In this document: piece after piece, positions 54,098-62,873 of the stretch | How positions within the stretch are numbered: position 1 is the first letter of the stretch | Layout of the letters: every line of letters begins with the position of its first letter | Assembly: GCF_002892535.1 (NCBI RefSeq) | Contig: NZ_CP024847.1 | Location: 2,170,001 to 2,234,000 of the forward strand | From: Aquella oligotrophica | Lineage (GTDB): Bacteria > Pseudomonadota > Gammaproteobacteria > Burkholderiales > UBA11063 | Reading direction: 5' to 3' | Length of the DNA: 64,000 bases | Translations under genes and position numbers: made by a program | Notes under the pieces: generated by a model | Databases searched by the model: none | Seen by the model: the letters and a program-made list of their open reading frames with translations, nothing else | What the model was told of the DNA's origin: nothing

Positions 54098-54874
54098 TTA
54101 CTGGTTAATTTCCAGTATCTTCATTAGCCCGATCAAAAGTAGATCGGGAACAATCTCATCAAATACATTGGAGGTATTTAACATTGGAGCAAAACCACCA
54201 GTTCCAATCACAACCATATCTTCACGTTGAATCTTGTACTCATCGGCAACTCTAGCAACAAACTCCTTGATCGCCCCAATTTGAGTATAATATAAACCAG
54301 ACTGAATTGCCACCCGTGTATCTTTCGAAATAGTCTGCTTTGGTGCCGAAATACTAACCGTAAATAATTTGGCAGTATTATTCTGAAGACTTTCCATCAT
54401 TAGGCGAATCCCGGGTAATACTGCACCACCAACAAATTCAGCATCAGGAGTGATGTAAATAACGGTAGTCGCAGTACCAAAATCAAAAATCAATAAATGT
54501 TTGCCAGGGTGTTTAACGATACCACCAACAGCACCCGCAATCAAATCTGCACCAATTTCACCGGGATTATTTGAAGCTATTTTAATTCCAGTTTTGACTC
54601 CGATAGTCAAAAACATGGGAGTTAAATTAAAATACTTTACAAAAGCAGAAGCAACACTATAATCAACAGATGGAACAACCGAAGCAATTGCTACTTTTTT
54701 TATTTCAGTTGGGTCAATATCATGCTCACGTAAAACCTGTAGTAAGAACATGGCAAATTGGTCAGATGAACCAACATGGCTGGTATTATGGCGAAACTGT
54801 GCAACCAGCTTTCCACTATTTGCAAATACACCACCATGAATTTGGGTATTCCCAACATCTAGACATAAATTCAT
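54098..54874 (-). CDS. coaX: Type III pantothenate kinase
   Basis: 258 residues of the ASKHA fold: phosphate-binding DVGNTQIHGGVF at the start, IGADLIAGAVGG, FDFGTATTVIYI and GGAVLPGIRLMMESL with the PGI segment. CoaX phosphorylates pantothenate, the first step of coenzyme A synthesis, and is not feedback-inhibited by CoA. It starts the coaX-CNNM pair. No other CoA gene is nearby. Confidence 0.93.
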   Translation of the reverse strand: MNLCLDVGNTQIHGGVFANSGKLVAQFRHNTSHVGSSDQFAMFLLQVLREHDIDPTEIKKVAIASVVPSVDYSVASAFVKYFNLTPMFLTIGVKTGIKIASNNPGEIGADLIAGAVGGIVKHPGKHLLIFDFGTATTVIYITPDAEFVGGAVLPGIRLMMESLQNNTAKLFTVSISAPKQTISKDTRVAIQSGLYYTQIGAIKEFVARVADEYKIQREDMVVIGTGGFAPMLNTSNVFDEIVPDLLLIGLMKILEINQ

Positions 54875-54958
54875 CTGTAGATTCCTTTTATTTTTATTAA
54901 ATCTGATCTAAATTAATAAAGTCGTTTTAAATTATTAAAAAATTTTCCTATCGTGAGT

Positions 54959-56362
54959 TTACTCAATAATACTATCATCAAACCCAATCAGTAAAGTTGC
55001 AATGAAACCACCTGCATAAGCCAGCAAAATCCCTACCAGATATAACATAATCCCATTCTGGATCAATAGAGCTAATGGAATGCCAGAAATACCAATCCCG
55101 GTTGCCCCAAGTTTAAAGGCGGCAACAAAAGCCCCCCCAATACCACCACCGATACAAGCAGCAAGGAATGGTTTAAATAGCGGCAGTGTTACACCATAAA
55201 TCAGTGGCTCACCAACACCTAAAAACCCAACTACTATACTTGACTTAATAATATGCTTTAACTTTTCATTATCGGTTTTAAACCAGACAGCCAACGCCGC
55301 ACCAACCTGCCCTGCACCCGCCATAGCCAAAATTGGTAATAACACTGTTACTCCGGTAGTCTGAATCAGTTCAGCATGAATTGGGATTAACCCCTGATGT
55401 AAGCCAGTCATTACTAATGGTAAAAAAGCTGCACTTAGAATAAATCCAGTTAAAATTCCACCATGTTCTACTGCAAGCTTACAACCATTGGTAATCGCAT
55501 CAGACAAAAACCCGCCAATTGGTTGTAGGACAAAAATAGCCGCAAATCCACTAATTAACAGAACCAGTGTCGGCGTCACAAATAAATCCAAGCTACTTGG
55601 TATAATCTTACGTAAATAACGCTCAAGATAAGCAGCCAGAATTGCCACCAGTAACACAGCAATCACCCCACCACGTCCCGGGATGGCATGTTCACCAAAG
55701 ACAGTTATATTATTTAGTTCCGGCATATTAAGAACTGCCGCCAATACTCCGCCTAAAATTGGTGTGCCGCCAAACTCTTTTGACGCATTTAACCCAACAA
55801 ATAACGCCAAACCAAAAGTAATTCCACTACCGATCATTTTAAAAATTGCGCCGAGGGTAGTTTTATCAAAAGTAACGCCACCAAACATTTCCGGACTAGT
55901 ACTTTTGATTATTATATTTACAATACCTAATATAAGCCCGCAACCGATAAATGCTGGGATCATTGGTATAAATATATTGGCAAGTTTTTTTAGAAAAAGT
56001 TTAAATGGAGTGGCGTTTTTTTGTTTCAGTTTTTCCTTGATGCTTAGAGCATCAACTGAGTTTGTCGCTGATTTTGCAGTATTTGCTGAATTTTTATCAA
56101 ATTTTGGCATTTTTGCTAATAATGGCATCAAGGCATCGTAAACCTGATTTACCTTACCCGGACCAATAATTATCTGAATCTGATCAGAGGCATCAACAAT
56201 ACCTAAAACACCCTCGATTTTCTTTAGCGCATCAATACTGACAAGCCCTTTGTCAGCTACACTTATACGTAAGCGTGTCATACAAGTGGCTACTGCGGTT
56301 ATATCTGCTTGAGCTAGTTGCCCCAATACTTCTGTAGCAATCTTTTCTGCGTTAAAACTCAC
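54959..56362 (-). CDS. murP: PTS EIIBC component, N-acetylmuramic acid type
   Basis: 467 residues. The EIIB domain (1-90) has the phosphorylated Cys27 in ATCMTRLRI. The EIIC domain has about ten helices with GLHQGLIPIHAEL, PILAMAGAGQVGAAL and GVGEPLIYGVTLP, closely following E. coli MurP. It imports and phosphorylates a sugar, probably MurNAc from peptidoglycan, and needs an external EIIA. The MurNAc assignment is supported by the neighbouring YfeW-like gene (murP-yfeW in E. coli). The etherase MurQ is not in the window, so a glucoside substrate remains possible. Confidence 0.82.
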   Translation of the reverse strand: MSFNAEKIATEVLGQLAQADITAVATCMTRLRISVADKGLVSIDALKKIEGVLGIVDASDQIQIIIGPGKVNQVYDALMPLLAKMPKFDKNSANTAKSATNSVDALSIKEKLKQKNATPFKLFLKKLANIFIPMIPAFIGCGLILGIVNIIIKSTSPEMFGGVTFDKTTLGAIFKMIGSGITFGLALFVGLNASKEFGGTPILGGVLAAVLNMPELNNITVFGEHAIPGRGGVIAVLLVAILAAYLERYLRKIIPSSLDLFVTPTLVLLISGFAAIFVLQPIGGFLSDAITNGCKLAVEHGGILTGFILSAAFLPLVMTGLHQGLIPIHAELIQTTGVTVLLPILAMAGAGQVGAALAVWFKTDNEKLKHIIKSSIVVGFLGVGEPLIYGVTLPLFKPFLAACIGGGIGGAFVAAFKLGATGIGISGIPLALLIQNGIMLYLVGILLAYAGGFIATLLIGFDDSIIE

Positions 56363-56381
56363 TCTCTACCCCTCATATAGA

Positions 56382-57743
56382 TTAGTTATCATTTAGTGCT
56401 TGGTATATCAGATCAACAATCTGGTAATATTGACCAGTTGCAAAACTATCACCAGCAAATTTATTATCTTTATATTTAGTATGTTTCTTATTGGTTAATA
56501 GCACTATTGCCATATTATTCTTACGATCAATTAAAGTCAGAGTCCCTGTCCAACCAGTATGCCCAAAAGCACCAACTGTTGCCAATTGACCAAATGGCTT
56601 AAATGAATGCTCTTTGCCAACCATTCTCCAACCAAGCCCATAAGTATCATCTACCTTTAACGGTTTCACAAATTCATCTTCAACCGACTTATCCCAAAAT
56701 AAGCTATTACCATATTGCCCATTATTTAGCATAATATCAACTAATACCGCCATATCGCCCAAGTCAGAAAATAAACCTGCATGTCCAGAAATACCACCCA
56801 TTGAATAATAGGCTTTTTCATCATGTACCTGACAAATTAGAGGCTTAGTTCGAATATTTGGAAAACTAACTGTGCCACCGCGAGTATTGCCACTTATTTC
56901 AGTTGCAGCACATTTTGCTTTAGTAAAGCCATGCTCTAATGGATTGAAAGTAGTATATTTAAGCCCAAGCGGAGTATAAATTGTTTGATTAACATATTCG
57001 TCCAAAGTCTCACCAGTTATAGCTTCAACCACCATACCAAGAAGCATATAATCCACATCACTATAAACAGGTTTATCAGCTTTTTTACCTGCAAATGGCA
57101 GGCGGGTCAGAATAATTGACTCGGTAAGCTCACGATTTTGTGAATATAATCCACTGCCATATTTATCGATGGAATCTGGATCAAAGAATTGTGGATCAGG
57201 CATATAACCAGCTCGATGCGTCAAAAGATCGCGAATTGTTCGCTTATCACGGCACTCATCATTCGCATCACAGCCAGTATAATCAGGCAGATAATATTTA
57301 ACTTTTTTATCAATATTGAGCTTACCTTCATATACCAAATGCATTATTGCATAATTAGTTGCATACATTTTAGTATTTGAAGCAAGGTCAAACATGGTTG
57401 TACAATGCATAAAATCTGGTGTTGGCATTTTTTTACCGCTGGTAAGACTATATTTTAGACGATGTCCATAGACAGTTTGTTTAACAACCTTACCATCTTT
57501 TATGATTAATAGGGCTGCTCCAGGAAAACCACGATTAATATCACTATTTATCTGCTTATCAACCTTTGCTAATAGCTTACTATCAAACCCAACACTTGCT
57601 GGAGTAGCAGTAGAGAGACTTTGCCCTGATATAGCCTCATCGTCATTAAAAAACTTACATTCCGTCTGGGCAAAAGAATAATTCGCACCAATTACCAAAA
57701 ACAATATACCACAAATCTTTTTTATATTCATCTTAGCATTCAT
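56382..57743 (-). CDS. yfeW: Serine beta-lactamase-like hydrolase, YfeW/PBP4B type
   Basis: 453 residues from the ATG overlapping the mgtC stop (ATGA). Signal peptide (ILFLVIGANYSFA-QT). The penicillin-binding fold shows SNTK (catalytic Ser and Lys of SxxK), YSDVDYMLLG (Tyr of the second motif) and HTGWTGT (third motif), as in E. coli YfeW, a low-activity DD-carboxypeptidase-like enzyme. It lies 19 bp upstream of murP. A role in trimming peptidoglycan fragments before uptake is an inference. Confidence 0.88.
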   Translation of the reverse strand: MNAKMNIKKICGILFLVIGANYSFAQTECKFFNDDEAISGQSLSTATPASVGFDSKLLAKVDKQINSDINRGFPGAALLIIKDGKVVKQTVYGHRLKYSLTSGKKMPTPDFMHCTTMFDLASNTKMYATNYAIMHLVYEGKLNIDKKVKYYLPDYTGCDANDECRDKRTIRDLLTHRAGYMPDPQFFDPDSIDKYGSGLYSQNRELTESIILTRLPFAGKKADKPVYSDVDYMLLGMVVEAITGETLDEYVNQTIYTPLGLKYTTFNPLEHGFTKAKCAATEISGNTRGGTVSFPNIRTKPLICQVHDEKAYYSMGGISGHAGLFSDLGDMAVLVDIMLNNGQYGNSLFWDKSVEDEFVKPLKVDDTYGLGWRMVGKEHSFKPFGQLATVGAFGHTGWTGTLTLIDRKNNMAIVLLTNKKHTKYKDNKFAGDSFATGQYYQIVDLIYQALNDN

Positions 57744-58225
57744 CAAACATCATCACTTTTCTTTGCATCATCACGATCCTGATATGGCTCCAAATTAAAA
57801 ATTTTATTAAACTTAATAAATATCTTCCAACGATTACAGGATAATATCACTATTACTAGTGCTGTGGTCAATAGTGGAATTATTATCATTTCAAAAGCTA
57901 CTGCCAAACCAATTGAAGCTGTAACCCAAATATTGGCAGCAGTAGTCAGTCCATGAACTCGACTTCTATCCTTAAAAATCACTCCAGCACCGAGAAATCC
58001 GATACCACTTACAATCTGCGCAGCAATTCGCGTCGGATCAGCAACACTTTCATAGTAAGCAAGCCCTTTTGAATGAGTAGAAACTAGTCCAAACAAGCAT
58101 GAACCAAGACAAACTAAGCTATAGGTTCTAAGCCCAGCCTGAGAGCCATGGATTTGTCGCTCAAGCCCAATCGCTAGACCACATAAGGTTGCAAGCAAAA
58201 TCTGCCCAATTTCAAATAATGGCAT
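57743..58225 (-). CDS. MgtC/SapB family membrane protein
   Basis: 160 residues from the ATG with AAGGGG correctly spaced (an upstream start would overlap the kinase gene). Four membrane helices include the family signature: LCGLAIGLERQIHGSQAGLRT, GIGFLGAGVIFK and GLTTAANIWVTASIGLA. MgtC proteins modulate Mg2+ homeostasis and, in pathogens, F-type ATPase. This protein lacks the longer ACT-like tail of virulence MgtC. Its position inside a sugar operon is unusual. Confidence 0.88.
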   Translation of the reverse strand: MPLFEIGQILLATLCGLAIGLERQIHGSQAGLRTYSLVCLGSCLFGLVSTHSKGLAYYESVADPTRIAAQIVSGIGFLGAGVIFKDRSRVHGLTTAANIWVTASIGLAVAFEMIIIPLLTTALVIVILSCNRWKIFIKFNKIFNLEPYQDRDDAKKSDDV

Positions 58226-58238
58226 TCTGTCCCCTTTA

Positions 58239-59165
58239 CTACTGATTAACAAAACTTAGAAAATCACGCATATACGGCATTGCCCTGATTGCACCAAAAC
58301 TAGTACAGGTATAGGCACCAACAAGATTAGCAAAACTGACAAACACCTCCCAATTTGGATCAAGGTTTTGTGAAAGTTTAAAAAGAATTGCACCAATAAA
58401 TGCATCGCCAGCACCAGTACTATCAACCTGTTTAATCAATTTACTTGGAATAATCTTTTGCCCCGTATTGGTACAAAGTAATGCGCCTTTTTCACCAAGC
58501 GTAACAATTACGACTTCAGTACCTAAACGTAAAATTGCATCGGCGGCGGCAGATATATCATCTTCACCACTAATTAGCTGCGCTTCAGATTTATTTAACT
58601 TAACTAGATTTGAATAAGAGATAAATGTCCGACAATCATGAATGTATTCACCAACAAGATCAGGACTAATAAGATCTTCACGAAAATTTGGATCAAATGA
58701 AATAAAATTTCCATTACCAGTTGCATAATCAAGAAGCTGAAAATAACTTTCTTTTAGTTTACCACCTAGTAATGCCGTTGCTGAACCAAAATGAATTATT
58801 GAGTCATCGCTTAAACTAAGTAATTCAGGTAACTTATATTCACTATCATTGCCACGGTAAAATTCAAACTCACGCTCACCAAATCCATCAATCGCGACAA
58901 AAGCTAAGGTTGTTTTACCATGTCTTTCAACAAGGCTAGTATTTATACCAACCTCTTGTAATGAAGCCAAGAGAAAACTACCAAAATTATCGCTCCCAAC
59001 CTGACCAAGAAAATATGAACTTCCACCAAGTTTGGCAATTGCAGCAGCAACATTTGCCGGAGCACCGCCCGGATGTTTGGCAAAATATTTACTATTCACT
59101 ATTCCAGCTTCAGGTTGTCCGATAAAATCAACCAATACCTCACCAATACAGTACACTTTTTTCAT
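58239..59165 (-). CDS. PfkB-family carbohydrate kinase (fructokinase-like)
   Basis: 308 residues from the first ATG; a TTG two codons upstream is unlikely. The ribokinase fold shows HPGGAPANVAAAIAKLGG (first PfkB signature) and DSTGAGDAFIGAILF (second signature with the catalytic Asp). It resembles bacterial fructokinases. It is the first gene of the kinase-mgtC-yfeW-murP operon and probably phosphorylates a sugar released from the imported compound; the exact sugar is unknown. Confidence 0.88.
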   Translation of the reverse strand: MKKVYCIGEVLVDFIGQPEAGIVNSKYFAKHPGGAPANVAAAIAKLGGSSYFLGQVGSDNFGSFLLASLQEVGINTSLVERHGKTTLAFVAIDGFGEREFEFYRGNDSEYKLPELLSLSDDSIIHFGSATALLGGKLKESYFQLLDYATGNGNFISFDPNFREDLISPDLVGEYIHDCRTFISYSNLVKLNKSEAQLISGEDDISAAADAILRLGTEVVIVTLGEKGALLCTNTGQKIIPSKLIKQVDSTGAGDAFIGAILFKLSQNLDPNWEVFVSFANLVGAYTCTSFGAIRAMPYMRDFLSFVNQ

Positions 59166-59378
59166 AATCAATAATATGCCAAGAACAGTAATAACTATGG
59201 GAATTTAACTTTTATAATAAAGCATCATTTTAACATGGATTAAATCAGTATCTATTAATATCCGGTCAGATCTTTTTTTGCATAATTCAATAAAAAAGCG
59301 TCATTCGTATAGATTTCCACCAGCCAAAAATAAATTCAACTTATAATTACTGATATTTAACCAAACGGGATTACAAAA

Positions 59379-60395
59379 ATGATAGATTTAAGAAGTGATA
59401 CAGTAACCAAACCATCAACGGGAATGCTTGAATATATGTTAAAAGCAGAACTTGGCGATGATGTTTTTGGTGAAGATCCAACAGTCACCAAACTTGAAGA
59501 GCAAATAGCCGGGATGGCAGGAATGGAAGCTGCGGTATTTTCACCTACTGGCACACAAAGTAATCTACTGGGTATTATGTCACACTGTCAAAGAGGTGAT
59601 GAGTATATTGTTGGACAAACGGCACATACCTATATGTTTGAAGGTGGTGGTGCTGCTATTCTCGGAAGCATCCAGCCTCAACCATTAGACTTTGATCTGG
59701 ATGGCACACTTGATTTAGATAAGGTATATATGGCTATCAAACCGGATGACTTTCATTTTGCCCGTACGAAGTTGTTATGTCTTGAAAACACCACAACAGG
59801 AAGAGTATTACCATTAGACTATCTCAAAAAAATCCCTGCTTTCTGTAAAGAAAATAAGTTAGCTAGCCATCTTGATGGTGCGCGAGTATTTAATGCGGTG
59901 AGTAAATTAGGTGTAAATTTAGAAACCATTACACAACACTTTGATTCAGTTTCAGTATGTCTGTCTAAAGGGCTGGGTGCTCCACTAGGCTCTATTTTAT
60001 GTGGCTCAAAGGAATTAATAAAAGAAGCGCGAAAATGGCGCAAAATGCTTGGTGGCGGGATGCGACAGGCTGGGATTGTTGCAGCAGCGGGGATATACGC
60101 ACTTGAACATAATATTGAGCGCCTTCGTGAAGATCATGATAATGCCGAATTACTTGCCAAAGGACTAGGAGAAATCGATGCTATTCAAATAATCGCAATC
60201 AATACTAATATTTTACTTATCAAAGTCAATAAGAACTATCCAGAATTACGCGAGGAATTATTTAAAAATGGAGTAATTTTCCCTAAAACCGCTAATAAGG
60301 CTGGAATAATAAGATTGGTTACCCATTTGGATGTTAGTACCGATGATATTTTAAAAACAACAAACCTGATAAAAGCCTTTTATCATAAACAATGA
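59379..60395 (+). CDS. ltaE: Low-specificity L-threonine aldolase
   Basis: 338 residues, a fold-type I PLP enzyme. It begins MIDLRSDTVTKPSTGML and contains GDDVFGEDPTV, AHTYMFEGGG, HLDGARVFNA and LSKGLGAPLGS with the PLP-binding Lys. It cleaves L-threonine or L-allo-threonine to glycine and acetaldehyde. It lies 12 bp upstream of the atoE-like gene, suggesting co-transcription. Confidence 0.93.
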   Translation: MIDLRSDTVTKPSTGMLEYMLKAELGDDVFGEDPTVTKLEEQIAGMAGMEAAVFSPTGTQSNLLGIMSHCQRGDEYIVGQTAHTYMFEGGGAAILGSIQPQPLDFDLDGTLDLDKVYMAIKPDDFHFARTKLLCLENTTTGRVLPLDYLKKIPAFCKENKLASHLDGARVFNAVSKLGVNLETITQHFDSVSVCLSKGLGAPLGSILCGSKELIKEARKWRKMLGGGMRQAGIVAAAGIYALEHNIERLREDHDNAELLAKGLGEIDAIQIIAINTNILLIKVNKNYPELREELFKNGVIFPKTANKAGIIRLVTHLDVSTDDILKTTNLIKAFYHKQ

Positions 60396-60407
60396 AGGTG
60401 ACTATAA

Positions 60408-61730
60408 ATGGATAGTTTAGTAAGAATTTTCACAACTCTGGTTAGGCGTTATCTACCAGATCCATTAGTATTTGCAATGCTGTTAACAATTATTGTCTTT
60501 ATTATGGGGGCTACTCTCACTAACACCAGAAGCTTCGAAATGATCTCAATCTGGGGCAATGGCTTTTGGAACTTACTTGCTTTTACCATGCAGATGGTAA
60601 TGGTAGTTGTCACTGGTCATGCATTGGCAAGTGCCCCACAAATCCGGAAGCTTCTTACCACGCTAGCATCGCTAACCAAAACACCAGCGCAGGGAGTGGC
60701 CCTAGTTACTCTGATTGGTGCAATAGCCTGTATTATTAATTGGGGATTTGGTTTAATCGTTGGAGCTATGCTTGCTCGTGAAGTAGCTAGAAAGCAGCCG
60801 AAATCAGATTACCCATTGTTAATCGCTAGCGCTTATATCGCATTTTTGACTTGGCATGGTGGATTTTCTGGATCAATTCCACTATTGGCAGCAACCGCAG
60901 GCAACCCATTAGAAAAAACTATTGGACTAATTCCAATCAGCCAAACAATTTTTACACCAATGAATTACTTTATTACTGGCTCTTTATTGATTATTCTACC
61001 AATACTAACAGCAAAAATGCTACCTAAAGAGTCAGATCGAAAAATGATTAATCCTGAGTTATTGGAAGCTGATAACACAGTTATTCAAAAAAAGATTGAT
61101 AAAAATAGTAGTCCCGCACTTAAGATAGAAGAAAGTAAAGTCTTATCTATTATCATTGCACTAACTGGGATTAGCTATCTTATTGAATATTTTTACACCA
61201 AGGGCTTCAAAATTGACATTAACTGTGTTAATATAATTTTCTTAGTTAGCGGACTTCTTTTACATGGAAGCCCAATGGCATATGCTCGGGCAATTGCCAA
61301 TGGTACCAAAAGTACTGCTGGCATACTGATCCAGTTTCCATTTTATGCTGGCATACAGGCAATGCTTGATCATTCCGGTTTAGGTGCAATTATTACCGAA
61401 TGGTTTATCCAGATTGCAAATGTGAAAACCTTTCCATTATGGGCTTTTTTATCCTCCGCAGTCATAAACTTTGCTGTACCATCCGGAGGCGGACACTGGG
61501 TAGTACAAGGTCCATTCATAATGAGTGCAGCACAAAAAATCGGCGCAGATATGGGGCACGCTGTAATGGCGATTGCGTATGGCGAAGCTTGGATGAATAT
61601 GGCGCAACCCTTCTGGGCATTACCAGCACTGGCAATTGCCGGATTGGGCGCACGAGATATCATGGGCTATTGTATTATCAGCCTATTATTTTCAGGTTTT
61701 ATATTTGTCGCCGGATTAATGTTTTTTTGA
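60408..61730 (+). CDS. atoE: Short-chain fatty acid transporter, AtoE family
   Basis: 440 residues with about twelve membrane helices. AtoE features: RYLPDPLVFAMLLTIIVFI at the start, INWGFGLIVGAMLAREVARK, LTWHGGFSGSIPL, and FAVPSGGGHWVVQGP near the end. Family members move short-chain fatty acids such as butyrate. It follows ltaE by 12 bp; acetaldehyde and acetate metabolism may link the two. Substrate is inferred from family only. Confidence 0.9.
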   Translation: MDSLVRIFTTLVRRYLPDPLVFAMLLTIIVFIMGATLTNTRSFEMISIWGNGFWNLLAFTMQMVMVVVTGHALASAPQIRKLLTTLASLTKTPAQGVALVTLIGAIACIINWGFGLIVGAMLAREVARKQPKSDYPLLIASAYIAFLTWHGGFSGSIPLLAATAGNPLEKTIGLIPISQTIFTPMNYFITGSLLIILPILTAKMLPKESDRKMINPELLEADNTVIQKKIDKNSSPALKIEESKVLSIIIALTGISYLIEYFYTKGFKIDINCVNIIFLVSGLLLHGSPMAYARAIANGTKSTAGILIQFPFYAGIQAMLDHSGLGAIITEWFIQIANVKTFPLWAFLSSAVINFAVPSGGGHWVVQGPFIMSAAQKIGADMGHAVMAIAYGEAWMNMAQPFWALPALAIAGLGARDIMGYCIISLLFSGFIFVAGLMFF

Positions 61731-61748
61731 TACAAGAAAAATCGACCA

Positions 61749-62138
61749 ATGAAAAAAATCATTATTATTTTATGTTCAGCTACTATAATTTCATCCTGTG
61801 GCTTGTTTAAAACAAGCAAATCCAGTCAGTTACCAATTAATGGGAAATTTATGTTAAAGATGGACAGCAGTGCAAATTATAATAAAGAAATTTCAGCCAT
61901 GCCTGTATCTGCCTCTTTTGCTGAAGCAACACCATTTATCAATAACACTGTTATTGCCAAAGGATTACCCTTATTCGGTGTATATAAAAATAACGGCTTT
62001 AGTTGTACTATTACTTGGACCACAATTACTTTTAGTGATGGGACAACTACGAATAATACCAACGGTGTTGCCCACTCAAGCTGCATGAGTAGGGCTCCAC
62101 TTAAAGAGGACGATCTGATTGAAGCAAGCTGGAATTAG
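61749..62138 (+). CDS. Small putative lipoprotein of unknown function
   Basis: 129 residues with a clear lipoprotein signal (IIILCSATIISSC, Cys17), then a short Ser/Lys linker and about 100 residues with two further Cys (FSCTITW and SSCMSRAP) that may form a disulfide. No family recognised. It starts 18 bp after the atoE-like gene and its end overlaps the convergent pheC by 4 bp. Confidence 0.75.
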   Translation: MKKIIIILCSATIISSCGLFKTSKSSQLPINGKFMLKMDSSANYNKEISAMPVSASFAEATPFINNTVIAKGLPLFGVYKNNGFSCTITWTTITFSDGTTTNNTNGVAHSSCMSRAPLKEDDLIEASWN

Positions 62139-62866
62139 AAACTGGAATTTTTCTGCTGGTTCAGCCACCATTGATTGAATAATTGCTGTAGTTTCCTTCC
62201 GACTTCGGTTTTCGCAAAGATAAATACTTTCGGACTGCCCGGAAACTTCTCGGGAATATCCGCCAAACACAAGTTATGATTCACGTGATGACGATAATCA
62301 GCCTCAATACTATCTGTAAACATTACATCTGCTAAAGGTGGAGTCATCGTTAAGCTAGCAATAGCAATATCATTTTTAGGAGTTAACCTGATTACTGCAT
62401 GTTTGATATTTTTTAAGGCAAAATCTTGATTAGTTCCGCCACGATTTTCACTAACAATTACCGACTCATTATCAATCAGAGCAAATCGGCTATACTTTAC
62501 TCTGTCGCTACAACGAATCATAGGCACTTTCGCTGAGCTTTCAATTGGAATTGACAAATAAAATAACTTACTACGCTCCGGATTTTCGGATATCCCGCCT
62601 ACGGCCAAAATAAATTTCCCAGAAGATAAATCATCACTCAGATTTTGCCAACTTGTTGTAACAAATCGTAAATCCAGATGATTATCCGCAGCAAAATTCT
62701 TAATAATATCTATATCTTTACCAACGAAACCGCTTTCAGTTTTTGCGCTTAGGGGCGGATAATCGCCAGTGGTGCCAACCAGAATTGTAGTTGCAGCAAA
62801 AGATATGCGTATGAAGAAGAGATACCCAATAATAACAATAATAATTTGATCTATAATTTTGCGCAT
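62135..62866 (-). CDS. pheC: Periplasmic cyclohexadienyl (prephenate/arogenate) dehydratase
   Basis: 243 residues with a signal peptide (IGYLFFIRISFA-AT) and a solute-binding type 3 fold. PheC-like blocks: VGTTGDYPPLS, FVTTSWQNLSDDL, AVGGISENPERSK, and GGTNQDFA, which distinguish PheC from amino acid binding proteins. It would convert prephenate to phenylpyruvate in the periplasm. Adjacency to aroA (7 bp) supports an aromatic amino acid role. An ordinary amino acid binding protein is the alternative. Confidence 0.78.
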   Translation of the reverse strand: MRKIIDQIIIVIIGYLFFIRISFAATTILVGTTGDYPPLSAKTESGFVGKDIDIIKNFAADNHLDLRFVTTSWQNLSDDLSSGKFILAVGGISENPERSKLFYLSIPIESSAKVPMIRCSDRVKYSRFALIDNESVIVSENRGGTNQDFALKNIKHAVIRLTPKNDIAIASLTMTPPLADVMFTDSIEADYRHHVNHNLCLADIPEKFPGSPKVFIFAKTEVGRKLQQLFNQWWLNQQKNSSF

Positions 62867-62873
62867 AAACTAC

